Source of the DNA: JBBQFI01 sp038237805
GTDB taxonomy: Bacteria > Verrucomicrobiota > Verrucomicrobiia > Chthoniobacterales > UBA10450
DNA length: 64,000 nt
NCBI GenBank assembly: GCA_038237805.1
Contig: JBBRYI010000002.1
Span: forward strand, 186,001-250,000
Reading direction: 5' to 3'
Notes under the pieces: model-generated
What the model saw: only the letters and a program-made list of their open reading frames with translations
What the model was told of the DNA's origin: nothing
The model's database searches: none
Part shown: positions 1-8,240 of the stretch, one piece after another
Numbering within the stretch: the first letter of the stretch is position 1
Layout of the letters: each line of letters starts with the position of its first letter
Position numbers and translations under genes: made by a program

Positions 1-1
1 C

Positions 2-1159
2 GCAATCCTGCTGGTCATGCAGTCCGCGCTCTACGGCACGTTCACTGCACAGAATTTTATTCTCTGGTTCTTGTTTTATGAAATGAGCCTCATCCCCGGA
101 TTTTTGCTCATTAAAATCTGGGGTGGAGAAAATCGGGATCGCGCCGCGACGAAGTTCTTCCTTTACACGTTCCTCGGCAGCGTCGCGATGTTGCTTTCAT
201 TTCTTGGCATCTATTTCGTTAGGGGAACCTTCGATTTCGCAGAACTGGCAAGCCTCGGCAAAACTGGATTGCTCCACGGCAACATCGCGTGGTTCGCATT
301 TGCCGGAATTTTCCTGGGTCTTGCTGTGAAAGTTCCGCTTTTTCCGTTCCACACCTGGTTGCCCGATGCCTATGAAAGCGCGCCAACCGGCGCCGCGATG
401 GTGCTGACCGGAGTGCTTTCAAAAATGGGCGTTTACGGTTTCGTTAGGCTGCTGCTTCCGCTTTTTCCTGCCGAAATCAAAATCCTTGGGCCGTGGCTAC
501 TGGGGCTGGCGGTGTGCTCGATTGTTTTCGCGTCGCTGTCCGCGTGGGCACAGTCGGATTTGAAACGGATGGTCGCCTATCTATCGATCAACCATCTCGG
601 CTACTGCATGCTCGGTCTCTTCGCCATTACCGCGACAACAGCATTGCCAGCGGCCGACATGCAAGCGGCGCTCAGTGGCGTTTTCATGCAGATCTTCAAT
701 CACGGGATCACTGCCGCTGCGTTGTTCTATTATGTCGGCCTGCTCGAAGAGCGTCGCGGGCTGCGCGGCATCGATAATTTCGGCGGTTTGATGCAACGCA
801 CGCCGCTGCTCTGCGGCTGGATGAGTGTCGCGATGTTCTCTTCGTTAGGCTTACCCGGATTAAACGGATTCATCGGCGAATTCCTAATCTTCAAAGGCTC
901 GTTCGCCGTTGCCGCGTCATTCACCGCCGTCGCCGTCCTCGGTCTGCTCTTCGCCGCCATCGTCTTCATGCGCATGATGCAATCGCTCTTCAGCGGACCG
1001 CTCGCGGAAAATTGCAGCGAGTTCCCCGATTTATTGCGAAGCGAAAAGCTTGTGATCGTTCCAGTCACGTTGCTCATGTTCGCCCTCGGCATCGCACCAC
1101 AAATCGTTTTCAACATCTTCAACACAACCGTCATTCACATGGCGCGCTTGTTCGCCTAA
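2..1159 (+). CDS. nuoM: NADH-quinone oxidoreductase subunit M, first copy (5' truncated)
   Basis: Antiporter-like proton-pumping subunit of membrane complex I. The frame is open from base 2, so the N-terminus (roughly the first 100 residues of the family) lies outside the window; the first internal Met codon is at 17. Counting from that Met, the conserved glutamate of the FYE motif is residue 22, and the conserved lysine of the K-x-P-x-x-P-F-H-T-W segment is residue 105. Both are the proton-pathway residues expected in NuoM. Multiple hydrophobic helices follow, and the family motif GLPGLNGFIGEF is near the C-terminus. The stop codon TAA lies inside a GCCTAACGA repeat. An ORF6N gene starts 12 nt downstream, then a second nuoM and nuoN follow. 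Assignment to NuoM rather than NuoL or NuoN rests on these motifs and the gene order. Confidence 0.92.
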   Translation, partial: AILLVMQSALYGTFTAQNFILWFLFYEMSLIPGFLLIKIWGGENRDRAATKFFLYTFLGSVAMLLSFLGIYFVRGTFDFAELASLGKTGLLHGNIAWFAFAGIFLGLAVKVPLFPFHTWLPDAYESAPTGAAMVLTGVLSKMGVYGFVRLLLPLFPAEIKILGPWLLGLAVCSIVFASLSAWAQSDLKRMVAYLSINHLGYCMLGLFAITATTALPAADMQAALSGVFMQIFNHGITAAALFYYVGLLEERRGLRGIDNFGGLMQRTPLLCGWMSVAMFSSLGLPGLNGFIGEFLIFKGSFAVAASFTAVAVLGLLFAAIVFMRMMQSLFSGPLAENCSEFPDLLRSEKLVIVPVTLLMFALGIAPQIVFNIFNTTVIHMARLFA

Positions 1160-1171
1160 CGACATTCTGGA

Positions 1172-1765
1172 ATGGGCAAAGAGATCATCCCAATTGACCG
1201 AATCGCGCACTCGATCTACTTGCTGCGAGGGCAGAAAGTGATGCTGGATTCCGATCTGGCGGTGCTTTACGGCGTAGCAACGAAAGTCCTGAATCAAGCG
1301 GTAAGACGAAATCAGAATCGTTTCCCTGAAGATTTCATGTTTCGGCTCACCGTTGATGAAGCCGAGCGCTTGATCTTCCAATTTGGGACATCAAAAACGC
1401 CATACGGGCCCAGAGTTAGTCGTTCAAGGTCACAAATTGTGACCTTGAAGCGAGGGCAAAATGTAAAGCACCGTCCACACGCCTTCAGCGAACAAGGTGT
1501 GGCCATGCTTTCAAGCATTCTAAGGAGCGAGCGCGCGGTAAAAGTGAATATCGCGATCATGTGCGCGTTTGTGAAACTGCGCGAGACGCTGGAAACAAAT
1601 CGCGAGCTCGCTCGGAAATTTGCCGAGCTCGAAAAGCGCGTCGGTAAACATGACCAAAAGATCGATGCGATTCGGCAGTTGATGGCGCCGCCGACGAAGC
1701 CCCAGCGTAAAATCGGATTTCATATTCGCGAAGCAGCGTCGCGGTATCGAACGCGCAAACGTTGA
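1172..1765 (+). CDS. ORF6N domain protein inserted in the nuo operon
   Basis: 197 aa. Residues about 5-90 match the ORF6N (KilA-N-related) DNA-binding domain seen in phage antirepressors and mobile-element genes: an IPIDRIAHSIYLLRGQKVML start, then D-S-D-L-A-x-L-Y-G-V, V-R-R-N-x-x-R-F-P-x-D-F-M-F, and a later F-S-E-Q-G-V-A-M-L-S block. The tail (about 145-197) is basic and predicted helical. The gene sits between two complex I subunit genes, 12 nt after the first nuoM stop, and its TGA shares one base with the ATG of the second nuoM, so it is embedded in the operon and probably co-translated. Nothing in the family suggests a role in respiration. Transfer into the operon without breaking it is the likely history. 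Confidence 0.85.
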   Translation: MGKEIIPIDRIAHSIYLLRGQKVMLDSDLAVLYGVATKVLNQAVRRNQNRFPEDFMFRLTVDEAERLIFQFGTSKTPYGPRVSRSRSQIVTLKRGQNVKHRPHAFSEQGVAMLSSILRSERAVKVNIAIMCAFVKLRETLETNRELARKFAELEKRVGKHDQKIDAIRQLMAPPTKPQRKIGFHIREAASRYRTRKR

Positions 1766-3261
1766 TGATCGCTTGGAGCATCTACATCACGTTTGGCGGA
1801 GCGATCGTGCTGCTTTTTTTGCCGCGCGTTCTTTCGCGATGGATTGCGCTCACAACCGCTGTCGCTGGTTTCGCACTGAGCCTCGTCGCATTGCTTCAGA
1901 TGGCGATTGTCGATCTAGCGCACTTCAACACGATTGTGCGCGTCCCGTGGGTGCCAGCGCTTGGAATGAATTACCATCTTGCGATTGATGGCATCAGTCT
2001 CACGCTTGTTTTGGTCACGGGCATAATCGCGGTCAGCGCTGTGCTTTTTTCGTGGGACGTTAAACATCGGCCTAACGAATTCTTTTTTTGGCTGCTGCTG
2101 GTCGTCGGCGGTTCGTACGGAGTTTTCCTCAGCGCCGATCTCTTCTTGCTTTTCGTTTTCTACGAACTCGTGATCGTGCCGAAATATTTCCTCATCGCGA
2201 TTTGGGGATCGACCAACAAGGAATACGGCGCGATGAAACTGACGCTGTATTCCTTCTTCGGCGGCGCACTCGTCTTTATCGGAATCGTCGCCGCGTATGT
2301 CACAGCCGGTTCATTAGATCTGAATCAGCTCGCGCAATTCCAATTTTTGCCACAACTACAATTGTGGGCGTTTCCCGTCTTGTTCCTCGGGTTCGCTGTC
2401 CTGGCTGGCATCTGGCCGTTGCATACGTGGGCGCCGACAGGTCACGTCGCCGCGCCCACAGCAGGCTCGATGTTGCTCGCCGGTATCGTCATGAAACTTG
2501 GCGCGTACGGCGGGTTAAGAGTGGCGATGAATCTTTTCCCGCAAGGCTTCCAAATGTGGAGCAAATGGCTCGCCATTCTCGCCGTAATCGGAATCGTTTA
2601 CGCGGCAGCCGTGGCATTGCGTCAGAGCGATCTGAAATTCGTTATCGGTTATTCCAGTGTGAGTCACATGGGCTTTGTCCTGCTCGGATTGGCTACAGCG
2701 AATCTGCTCGGCGTTTCAGGCGCGGTGCTGCAAATGTTTTCGCACGGCGTCATCGGCGCGCTACTCTTCGCCATTGCCGGACGCATGATCTATCGGCGCA
2801 CCCACACCCGCGATTTGGACCAATTGTCACGCATGAATCTGAGTCGGGCGATGCCGTTTGCGGCATTCGCGTTTGTCATCGCATCTGCCGCCTCGATGGG
2901 CATTCCCGGCTTTAGTGGATTCGCTGCGGAAATTACTATTCTCATCGGTGCATGGAAAACTTTTCCGTGGGCAGTTGGGATTACCGGCGCCGGTATGGTG
3001 CTCGTCGCTGCGTTTACGTTGCGCGCGTTGAGAAAAAGTTTCTTCAGCGATGAATTCCGCGGCGTGCGCATGCAACAAGGTCGCATGCCGGTTGATTCCG
3101 ATTTAGACGAGCAACAAGAGATTCCTGGCCGAATCACACTCACGGAAAAACTCGGCGCCGGACTGCTCATATTCACAACCCTCGCGATCGGACTTTATCC
3201 GAAGCTATTGCTCGACCGCATCATGCCCGCAGTCGAAGCGATGAGGTTTTTGAAACCGTGA
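1765..3261 (+). CDS. nuoM: NADH-quinone oxidoreductase subunit M, second copy
   Basis: 498 aa from the ATG that overlaps the ORF6N stop by one base; a TTG one codon earlier is an alternative. It is a full-length antiporter-like complex I subunit with about 14 predicted helices. The conserved glutamate is E134 (VFYELVIVPK). The segment that carries the key lysine in ordinary NuoM (F-A-V-K-x-P-x-x-P-F-H-T-W) here reads F-A-V-L-A-G-I-W-P-L-H-T-W, so the lysine is replaced by L213. An extra lysine, K140, sits near E134. Two NuoM proteins per operon is the arrangement described as '2M' complex I, proposed to have one more antiporter-like unit. Whether this copy pumps with altered chemistry is inference. 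Its stop overlaps the nuoN start (GTGA). Confidence 0.9.
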   Translation: MIAWSIYITFGGAIVLLFLPRVLSRWIALTTAVAGFALSLVALLQMAIVDLAHFNTIVRVPWVPALGMNYHLAIDGISLTLVLVTGIIAVSAVLFSWDVKHRPNEFFFWLLLVVGGSYGVFLSADLFLLFVFYELVIVPKYFLIAIWGSTNKEYGAMKLTLYSFFGGALVFIGIVAAYVTAGSLDLNQLAQFQFLPQLQLWAFPVLFLGFAVLAGIWPLHTWAPTGHVAAPTAGSMLLAGIVMKLGAYGGLRVAMNLFPQGFQMWSKWLAILAVIGIVYAAAVALRQSDLKFVIGYSSVSHMGFVLLGLATANLLGVSGAVLQMFSHGVIGALLFAIAGRMIYRRTHTRDLDQLSRMNLSRAMPFAAFAFVIASAASMGIPGFSGFAAEITILIGAWKTFPWAVGITGAGMVLVAAFTLRALRKSFFSDEFRGVRMQQGRMPVDSDLDEQQEIPGRITLTEKLGAGLLIFTTLAIGLYPKLLLDRIMPAVEAMRFLKP

Positions 3262-4727
3262 ATTACCTCGATCTTCTCAAACTCGCGTTGCCCGAAGCGA
3301 TCGTTGTCGCAACGGCGCTCGCTGTCCTCGCGATCGGACTCGCGAGCAAGCGCGGCGCCGGGCTTTGTTCCGGAATAGCGGCCGCGGGGATTTTGTTCGC
3401 TGTCGCCGCGCTCATTATGCTGCCGCGAGACGCAAACCTGTTTCACGGAATGCTTGTTATCACACCGCTGACGACACTGTTCAAAGTCATTTGCCTCATT
3501 CTTGCCTTTTTCACCATCATCCTCGCACGCGGCGAAGAGTCGTTGCAAAATCGCGGCGAATATCTCGCGTTGATATTGCTCGCCACGATCGGGCTCATGC
3601 TTCTCGTCGGCAGCGAAGAGTTCTTGATGATTTTTATCGGCCTGGAGCTTCTCGGCCTGTCGCTCTACGTCATGACCGCATTCGATAAGAACGATGTTCA
3701 CTCATCCGAAGCGGGCCTGAAATACTTTCTCTTCGGCAGCACGGCGAGCGCGTTCACGCTTTTCGGACTCAGCTTTATTTATGGCATGACTAACACGACT
3801 GGTCTCGCTGCGATCGCGCAGAAACTGAGTGTGCAAGCGATCTCGCCGTTGCTCTTCGCCGGGATTGTCATGACTCTCATTGGCTTCGCCTTCAAAATCG
3901 CGGCGGCCCCGTTTCACCTTTGGGCGCCCGATGCTTACCAAGGCGCGCCTGTCCCGAGCGCGGCATTCATCGCTTCCGGTTCGAAGGTAGCGTCGTTCGT
4001 TGTGCTCGGAAAAATTGTGCTCGGTGGTTTCGCGCCGGTTGCAGGCAGTGCTGAGTGGCATGCCGTCGTTGCCGGTTGGTCTCCGGTCGTCGCGGTGCTC
4101 GCCGCATTATCCATCTTGCTGGGCAATTTCGTCGCGCTCGCGCAAAAAAACGTGCGCCGTCTCCTCGCTTACTCGGCCGTTGCGCATGCCGGTTACACCT
4201 TGCTCGGACTCGTCGCAGGCGATCGCGACGGATTTTCTGCGACCCTGTTCTACACAACCATCTATGCGTTTACGCTCGTCGGCGCGTTCGGTGTTGTTGC
4301 ATTTGTGCGACGCGAAACTGGCGGCGACGATCTGCAAAATTTCGCGGGCCTACGCGTCCGATCCCCTCTGCTGGCAGGCTGCATGACGGTCTTCCTGCTC
4401 TCGCTCGCCGGCCTGCCACCGCTCGCTGGATTTTTCGGCAAGTTCTATCTCTTCAGCGCCGCCTTTCGCGCAGGTAACCACTACGGTTTGCTCTGGCTTG
4501 TCGTGCTCGCGCTGTTCGGAAGCTTCATCTCGCTCTATTACTACCTTATTGTTCTGAAAAAGATCCTGGTCGACGAGCCCACTGGTTCAGGGATCCAGCC
4601 TTTCAATCACTCAAACTCTCAGAGTTTCCTGCAAGCCATTACCCTAACGGTGCTGGCCGCAATCGTAATTCTTCTCGGCCTGAGCCCACAATTTTTAGTG
4701 GCGCGAATCGTTGCCTCGCTTTTGTAA
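3258..4727 (+). CDS. nuoN: NADH-quinone oxidoreductase subunit N
   Basis: 489 aa, GTG start overlapping the nuoM2 stop by four bases, which indicates translational coupling. It is the third antiporter-like membrane subunit and normally the last gene of nuo operons. Visible landmarks are the glutamate in GLELLGLSLY (E130) and K213 in F-K-I-A-A-A-P-F-H-L-W-A-P-D. A late motif GLPPLAGFFGKFYLF near residue 385 is also typical of the family, as is the hydrophobic profile throughout. The gene ends without another nuo gene downstream; a signal-peptide DUF1579 gene follows after 60 nt. Identification as NuoN is secure from the motifs and position. Confidence 0.93.
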   Translation: MNYLDLLKLALPEAIVVATALAVLAIGLASKRGAGLCSGIAAAGILFAVAALIMLPRDANLFHGMLVITPLTTLFKVICLILAFFTIILARGEESLQNRGEYLALILLATIGLMLLVGSEEFLMIFIGLELLGLSLYVMTAFDKNDVHSSEAGLKYFLFGSTASAFTLFGLSFIYGMTNTTGLAAIAQKLSVQAISPLLFAGIVMTLIGFAFKIAAAPFHLWAPDAYQGAPVPSAAFIASGSKVASFVVLGKIVLGGFAPVAGSAEWHAVVAGWSPVVAVLAALSILLGNFVALAQKNVRRLLAYSAVAHAGYTLLGLVAGDRDGFSATLFYTTIYAFTLVGAFGVVAFVRRETGGDDLQNFAGLRVRSPLLAGCMTVFLLSLAGLPPLAGFFGKFYLFSAAFRAGNHYGLLWLVVLALFGSFISLYYYLIVLKKILVDEPTGSGIQPFNHSNSQSFLQAITLTVLAAIVILLGLSPQFLVARIVASLL

Positions 4728-4787
4728 AGGTTAGAGCGCTGCTGCATAAGCTTGACGCTGCGCATTTCGCCTGAAAAGAATCGCGTT

Positions 4788-5447
4788 ATGAAAACTACCC
4801 TATTCTTATTAGTCGTCTTTGCGGCGGCTTTGCTGGCACAGCCCTCTTTCGCACAAGGGACAACGGCCTCACCCACGACAGCCTCTGCTCCGGCTGCGAA
4901 CGGACAGCCAGATCAAGCTGCGATGATGCAGCAGATGATGGAAATGGCGAAGTTGAATGAAAATCACAAGTTGCTGACCAGCCTCGACGGCACCTGGACC
5001 TACACGGTCAAGATGTGGATGGACGGGGATTCCAGCAAAAAACCGGAAGAATCCAAAGGAACGGCGGTGAGAAAATCAATCATGGACGGCCGCTACGTCG
5101 TCATGGATGTCACCGGCAAAATGGAAATGCCGGGCGCGGATGGAAAAATGAAACAAATAACGTTCAAGGGCCAGGGCACCGAAGGCTACGACAACGTGAA
5201 AAAGAAATTCGTCGGCACATGGATCGATAACATGGGTACCGGCATGATGATGTCCGAAGGGGATTACGATCCGGCCACTAAAACCTTCACCTACACCGGC
5301 GAAGTCGAAATGATGCCCGGCATGAAGCAGAAAATTCGCGAAGTCGTGAAGGTCACCGACAAGAACCACATGGACTTCGAGTGGTACGAAGATCGCGGCG
5401 GTAAGGAAGCGAAAACAATGGAGATCAATTACACGCGTAAGAAATAG
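4788..5447 (+). CDS. Secreted DUF1579 family protein
   Basis: 219 aa, starting at the ATG at 4788 because a clear signal peptide begins there (MKTT, hydrophobic core to about residue 18, then S-F-A-Q-G). An upstream TTG at 4752 would bury the signal peptide. Residues about 60-215 match DUF1579: L-D-G-T-W-T-Y near the start of the domain, then G-R-Y-V-V-M-D-V, then G-x-G-T-x-G-Y-D-N and E-W-Y-E-D at the end, a beta-rich fold with no assigned activity. A Gln/Met-rich linker precedes the domain. It is probably periplasmic. The gene is isolated from its neighbours and no regulatory site was recognised. Confidence 0.85.
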   Translation: MKTTLFLLVVFAAALLAQPSFAQGTTASPTTASAPAANGQPDQAAMMQQMMEMAKLNENHKLLTSLDGTWTYTVKMWMDGDSSKKPEESKGTAVRKSIMDGRYVVMDVTGKMEMPGADGKMKQITFKGQGTEGYDNVKKKFVGTWIDNMGTGMMMSEGDYDPATKTFTYTGEVEMMPGMKQKIREVVKVTDKNHMDFEWYEDRGGKEAKTMEINYTRKK

Positions 5448-5503
5448 GCGCGCATTAAGTTTCATCGCGGGCCGCACTCACCGCGACGTGAGGGCGGCCC
5501 GCA

Positions 5504-5641
5504 TCACTTTCTCAACTCGTTAGGCGATATTTCGCCGAGTCGCTCTGGAGAATAATACAAATTCTTGCATCTCTCTGCTGATTTGTATCCTTCCTCCTCT
5601 TGGCCGTAAGCCCATTTTTTGCCGCGTTCCCATAGCGGCAT
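5504..5641 (-). CDS. Possible 45-aa peptide downstream of the KGG peptide gene
   Basis: A reading frame of 45 codons from an ATG at 5641, rich in charged and aromatic residues (starts MPLWERGKKWAYGQ, ends PNELRK). It lies 58 nt downstream of the short KGG peptide gene on the same strand. The ribosome-binding site is weak (ACGAGA). A copy of the CCTAACGA word overlaps its last codons. The frame extends upstream without another good start. It may be coding, but nothing recognisable supports a function. Confidence 0.28.
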   Translation of the reverse strand: MPLWERGKKWAYGQEEEGYKSAERCKNLYYSPERLGEISPNELRK

Positions 5642-5699
5642 TCTCGTTCTGAACTTCGGTTGCGGTGGCGCCTGGTCGCAGCCTCCCGACGCGCCATCG

Positions 5700-5840
5700 T
5701 TAGGACGATAAGACCGGCAGCGGGTTGAGCCCTTCCTTCTTTTGGGCTCCCCCCTTGGCATCCTTCGCGGGGCGCAAATCCTTTACTCGCGTTGATCTTG
5801 TCGTCGATTTTGCAGATTTTCGTTTTTTGGTTGAACTCAT
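5700..5840 (-). CDS. Short basic peptide with a D-L-x-P-x-K-D-A-K-G-G motif
   Basis: 46 aa. The start at 5840 is chosen because AAGGA stands seven bases before the ATG; the longer frame upstream has no such site. The N-terminal 18 residues are Lys/Ser/Thr/Arg-rich, followed by V-K-D-L-R-P-A-K-D-A-K-G-G and a tail of about 15 residues (AQKKEGLNPLPVLSS). The organisation resembles a precursor peptide with a double-glycine-like boundary, but no modification or export gene is adjacent, so this is only a resemblance. A second gene with the same motif order lies at 51452-51613. The stop codon TAA falls inside a CCTAACGA word. I do not recognise a named family. Confidence 0.6.
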   Translation of the reverse strand: MSSTKKRKSAKSTTRSTRVKDLRPAKDAKGGAQKKEGLNPLPVLSS

Positions 5841-5971
5841 TCTGGGTTCCTTTCGTCTAGGATCATTTATGCTTCCAGCACAAACACTAGCTACCAAGAA
5901 CGTGGAACGAATGTGATAAGGAAGCAACACTCAGCGGTCCGTCGCGCATGCCAAACTTCGCGTCCTGCAAT

Positions 5972-6334
5972 TCAGGACGAAATCGCGAATTGATTCCCTT
6001 CGGTGTCTTTGAACATCGCGTAAGTGCCCCAGGGTTGTTTCTGCGGCGGACCTTCGAATTCCACGCCGCGCGCCTTCAATTCTTCGTACGTCTTTTCGAT
6101 GTCGTCGCATGCGTACGACATATTCATCATTGTGCCGATCCTGCTTTCCTCACCAGGTGCGGTAAACAACACCACCCGCGTCTCTGCTTTGGGCACGCGC
6201 AATTCGATCCATCGTTGTTTCTCGTCGAATGGTTGATCGGTGATGATGGTGAATCCGAGTTTCTCGGTATAGAAATCCAGAGCCCGGTTCTGATCGCGCA
6301 CCGGGATGCTGATGAATTTGATTTGCTTGATCAT
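5972..6334 (-). CDS. VOC (glyoxalase/bleomycin-resistance) superfamily protein
   Basis: 120 aa, the usual length for a single VOC subunit. It has the paired beta-alpha-beta-beta-beta arrangement: MIKQIKFISIPVRDQNRALD opens the first module, followed by F-Y-T-E-K-L-G-F; the second module has the Y-E-E-L-K-A-R-G-V-E-F signature and ends in F-K-D-T-E-G-N-Q-F. The residues that would bind metal cannot be assigned safely without alignment, so substrate and reaction are open (isomerase, dioxygenase or antibiotic-binding protein). It is a single gene transcribed away from its neighbour on the right, with no operon partner. The start ATG is followed directly by the conserved first strand. Confidence 0.85.
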   Translation of the reverse strand: MIKQIKFISIPVRDQNRALDFYTEKLGFTIITDQPFDEKQRWIELRVPKAETRVVLFTAPGEESRIGTMMNMSYACDDIEKTYEELKARGVEFEGPPQKQPWGTYAMFKDTEGNQFAISS

Positions 6335-6434
6335 GATGCGCCGAACTTAATTCAACCGTTGCGTTTGCGTCCAGATGGGAGCCGCGCGGACTGCAAGAAA
6401 CTGCTGTCCGTTTATCGGTATAGCCGGTAAAGAA

Positions 6435-6508
6435 AATTTGGAAGCCAGGAAACCAGGAAGGAAGATATACAGTTCGCGAGGCTTTCCTTATTTCCTGGTT
6501 TCCAAATT
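6435..6508. repeat. Imperfect inverted repeat upstream of a winged-helix gene
   Basis: Arms at 6435-6452 and 6491-6508 pair at 17 of 18 positions (AATTTGGAAGCCAGGAAA against its complement), separated by 38 nt that contain a further ACCAGGAAGG stretch. The right arm ends seven bases before the ATG of the HTH gene at 6515. It may be a mobile palindromic repeat or a binding site for the protein encoded next to it. Confidence 0.6.
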
Positions 6509-6514
6509 AAACCT

Positions 6515-6823
6515 ATGCCGCGCTTCCGCGAAATAATTCCCGTCGACGACTACATTGTTGATGTCTTGATGCGTGACATCGTCGGGCATGATCGTCAACC
6601 GGCGGCGTATCTCGTCTACCTGCATCTGTACGGCCAGGCCGCGCGGACCAAATGGAAGCCCGTCCCGGCGAGCTTGCGCACACTCGCGGAATCAATCGGC
6701 CTCTCAAAGAGCGCCGTGCATACCGCCCTTGAGAACCTGCGCCGGCGAAAGCTAATCGTCACCACAAGGGCCCACGGGACCGCCATTCCCCGTCACCGCG
6801 TCCTGCGCCACTGGCGGAAATGA
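6515..6823 (+). CDS. Small winged-helix DNA-binding protein
   Basis: 102 aa. Residues about 50-95 form a helix-turn-helix with wing: P-A-S-L-R-T-L-A-E-S-I-G-L-S-K-S-A-V-H-T then A-L-E-N-L-R-R-R-K-L-I, the arrangement seen in MarR/GntR-type and replication-associated winged helices. There is no effector domain, and the N-terminal 45 residues are unassigned. The ATG lies seven bases after a long inverted repeat (6435-6508), which makes autoregulation through that repeat a reasonable but untested idea. There is no clear Shine-Dalgarno sequence. The neighbours are unrelated genes, so no target is indicated. Confidence 0.7.
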   Translation: MPRFREIIPVDDYIVDVLMRDIVGHDRQPAAYLVYLHLYGQAARTKWKPVPASLRTLAESIGLSKSAVHTALENLRRRKLIVTTRAHGTAIPRHRVLRHWRK

Positions 6824-6916
6824 GAGGCGCGAAGAGTTGGCGTGGCAATAAACGTTAGCCGATAAAAGAATGCCACGTCTCGGTCGCTATTTTCCAAATC
6901 TCGGCTATATTTATCA

Positions 6917-7273
6917 ATGCCTAAACCATCTGGTGTTTCCTTCTCGCGTCGTGCGCCCGACAACATTACCGAAGAGCTTGTTGCCGTGCTTTCTTCCAAA
7001 GCCTCATTTGAATTCAAGGCCCTCTTCGACATCATCTTCCTGAATCTTCGGGAACGAAATGCAGCCAGTGGCGGCGAAGAAATGCTGCGTTTGCGCACCT
7101 ATGAGAAGCTTCAGAGCCTCGTCAGTCAGGGCGCAGTCACCAGAACGGTTGCCGGCATCACCAAGAAATACAAAGGTGTCGCGGCCCGAATGGTCACGCT
7201 CAACGCGGAGATGAAAGTCCTGCGTGCCGAATGGAGCGAAAAGCTTCTGGCTAAAGCCGCGGCGCGAAGTTGA
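6917..7273 (+). CDS. Hypothetical protein, helical
   Basis: 118 aa, unrecognised. Predicted almost entirely helical with a basic C-terminus. The N-terminal PSGVSFSRRAPDNITEELV is followed by two amphipathic helices; residues about 60-118 contain T-Y-E-K-L-Q-S-L and a Lys/Ala-rich end. There is no signal peptide or membrane segment. Codon use looks like the surrounding chromosome. The next 1.6 kb holds only decayed genes, so context offers no hint about function. The frame is long enough and clean enough to be coding, but this is not certain. Confidence 0.5.
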   Translation: MPKPSGVSFSRRAPDNITEELVAVLSSKASFEFKALFDIIFLNLRERNAASGGEEMLRLRTYEKLQSLVSQGAVTRTVAGITKKYKGVAARMVTLNAEMKVLRAEWSEKLLAKAAARS

Positions 7274-7346
7274 AAGTTTTACGCGCTGACTGGAGCGCGC
7301 GACATAGATCACCACCCGCGGGCCGGGGTGAGCGATCGAATCGACG

Positions 7347-8030
7347 CTAATCGGGATACTCGCCCGAGCCCTGCCCCATATGAACGACTGAATGTCGATC
7401 ATAGTCGCGCGGCCTCAGATCCCGCACATCGCGTCGCACCGTTGCCGCGAACTGAAGAAGGTTCGCGTACGTTTCCCATGAGGGCTTCGCTTGATATTGG
7501 AAATCGAAGTCGTAAGCCCGCGCCGCGCTTCAGGAAATGTGTTGCTTTGGTTGCGCGATGAATCCCCAGACGGTGACGAGCGGCCACGTGAGCACGCGCG
7601 TTTGCTTGCGCGGTAATGAACCCACCGCTTCGCACCAGGCGGAAAATTTTGCTTCCTCGCTTCCGGCAACGTGCAGGAAATCGTAAAGGCCGGCCGCGAA
7701 CGAGCGCGCGCCGGCCGGTGACCTGACCGCGTCGCGCAATGCCATTTTCTCGAAGGAAAAAAGTAGATTGGTCCGCGGTTCGATCCGCACCGCATGGGCA
7801 GCTATCTCAGCAAACTTTTTTTGCTCGAGCAAAATCTTGAATTGGCCTCGTTCGAGTACCGCATTCCATTGTTTGTTGGCGTTGGCTTTATAACCGCGCT
7901 CCCAATCGATGTAAGTGTCGTCGTAGAAACCGCGCTCGAAGTAATGGAGGAATTTTCGGCGACAGCGGACTGCTCCGACCGCGCTCGCGGCGACTCGTTT
8001 CATACAGTTTAATCGCAAATCCAGCGGCAC
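7347..8030 (-). pseudogene. Decayed conserved hypothetical gene with an in-frame stop and a frameshift
   Basis: The open part (8030-7530, 166 aa) has R-G-F-Y-D-D-T-Y-I-D-W-E-R-G-Y-K, then N-L-L-F-S-F-E-K-M-A-L-R-D-A-V and L-T-W-P-L-V-T-V-W-G-F-I-A, and stops at a TGA at 7530. The same frame continues beyond the stop with A-Y-D-F-D-F-Q-Y-Q-A-K-P-S-W-E-T-Y and L-R-P-R-D, then slips frame near 7400, where another frame reads M-I-D-I-Q-S-F-I-W, and ends at 7347. The continuation matches what I remember of the C-terminus of a conserved hypothetical family in soil bacteria. The gene therefore carries a nonsense codon plus at least one indel. A second Met at 8003 is an alternative start. Confidence 0.65.
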
Positions 8031-8050
8031 TAGATTGAAGATTTTCTCAT

Positions 8051-8215
8051 CGGCGCCCGCAGGAGTACGGATGTCTCGATGCCAACCCGATGCTGCTGGA
8101 CGAATTCATCAACGACGTAATGTCGATCTTAAAGAGCCAGCCCGATGTCAAAGAAGTCTGTGTGAAAAAAAGTGTATGCGTTACGCTTCGCCGCCCGAAG
8201 GCGGCCAGGAGAAAT
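8051..8215 (+). pseudogene. C-terminal fragment of a short-chain dehydrogenase-like gene
   Basis: The frame beginning near 8051 reads N-P-M-L-L-D-E-F-I-N-D-V-M-S-I-L and continues S-Q-P-D-V-K-E-V-C-V. It then crosses a run of seven A at 8165-8171, where moving one base gives V-Y-A-L-R-F-A-A in the adjacent frame. This arrangement (L-D-E-F-I then V-x-x-L-R-F-A) is what I remember of the end of SDR oxidoreductases of the DltE type. The nucleotide-binding N-terminal part is absent. It is a remnant with a homopolymer frameshift; the family call is from memory and moderate. Confidence 0.4.
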
Positions 8216-8240
8216 AAACGCGGACTGCGTTTTTGATAGG

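Noticed and set aside
123..796. Long alternative frames on both strands under nuoM
   Set aside because: They are shadows of the real gene: Arg/Ser-rich composition and no family motif.
3815..3835. GCGATCGC-like words considered as a second iterated motif
   Set aside because: They occur as expected from the GCG/CGC-rich codon use and vary in flanks; no clear excess was judged by eye.
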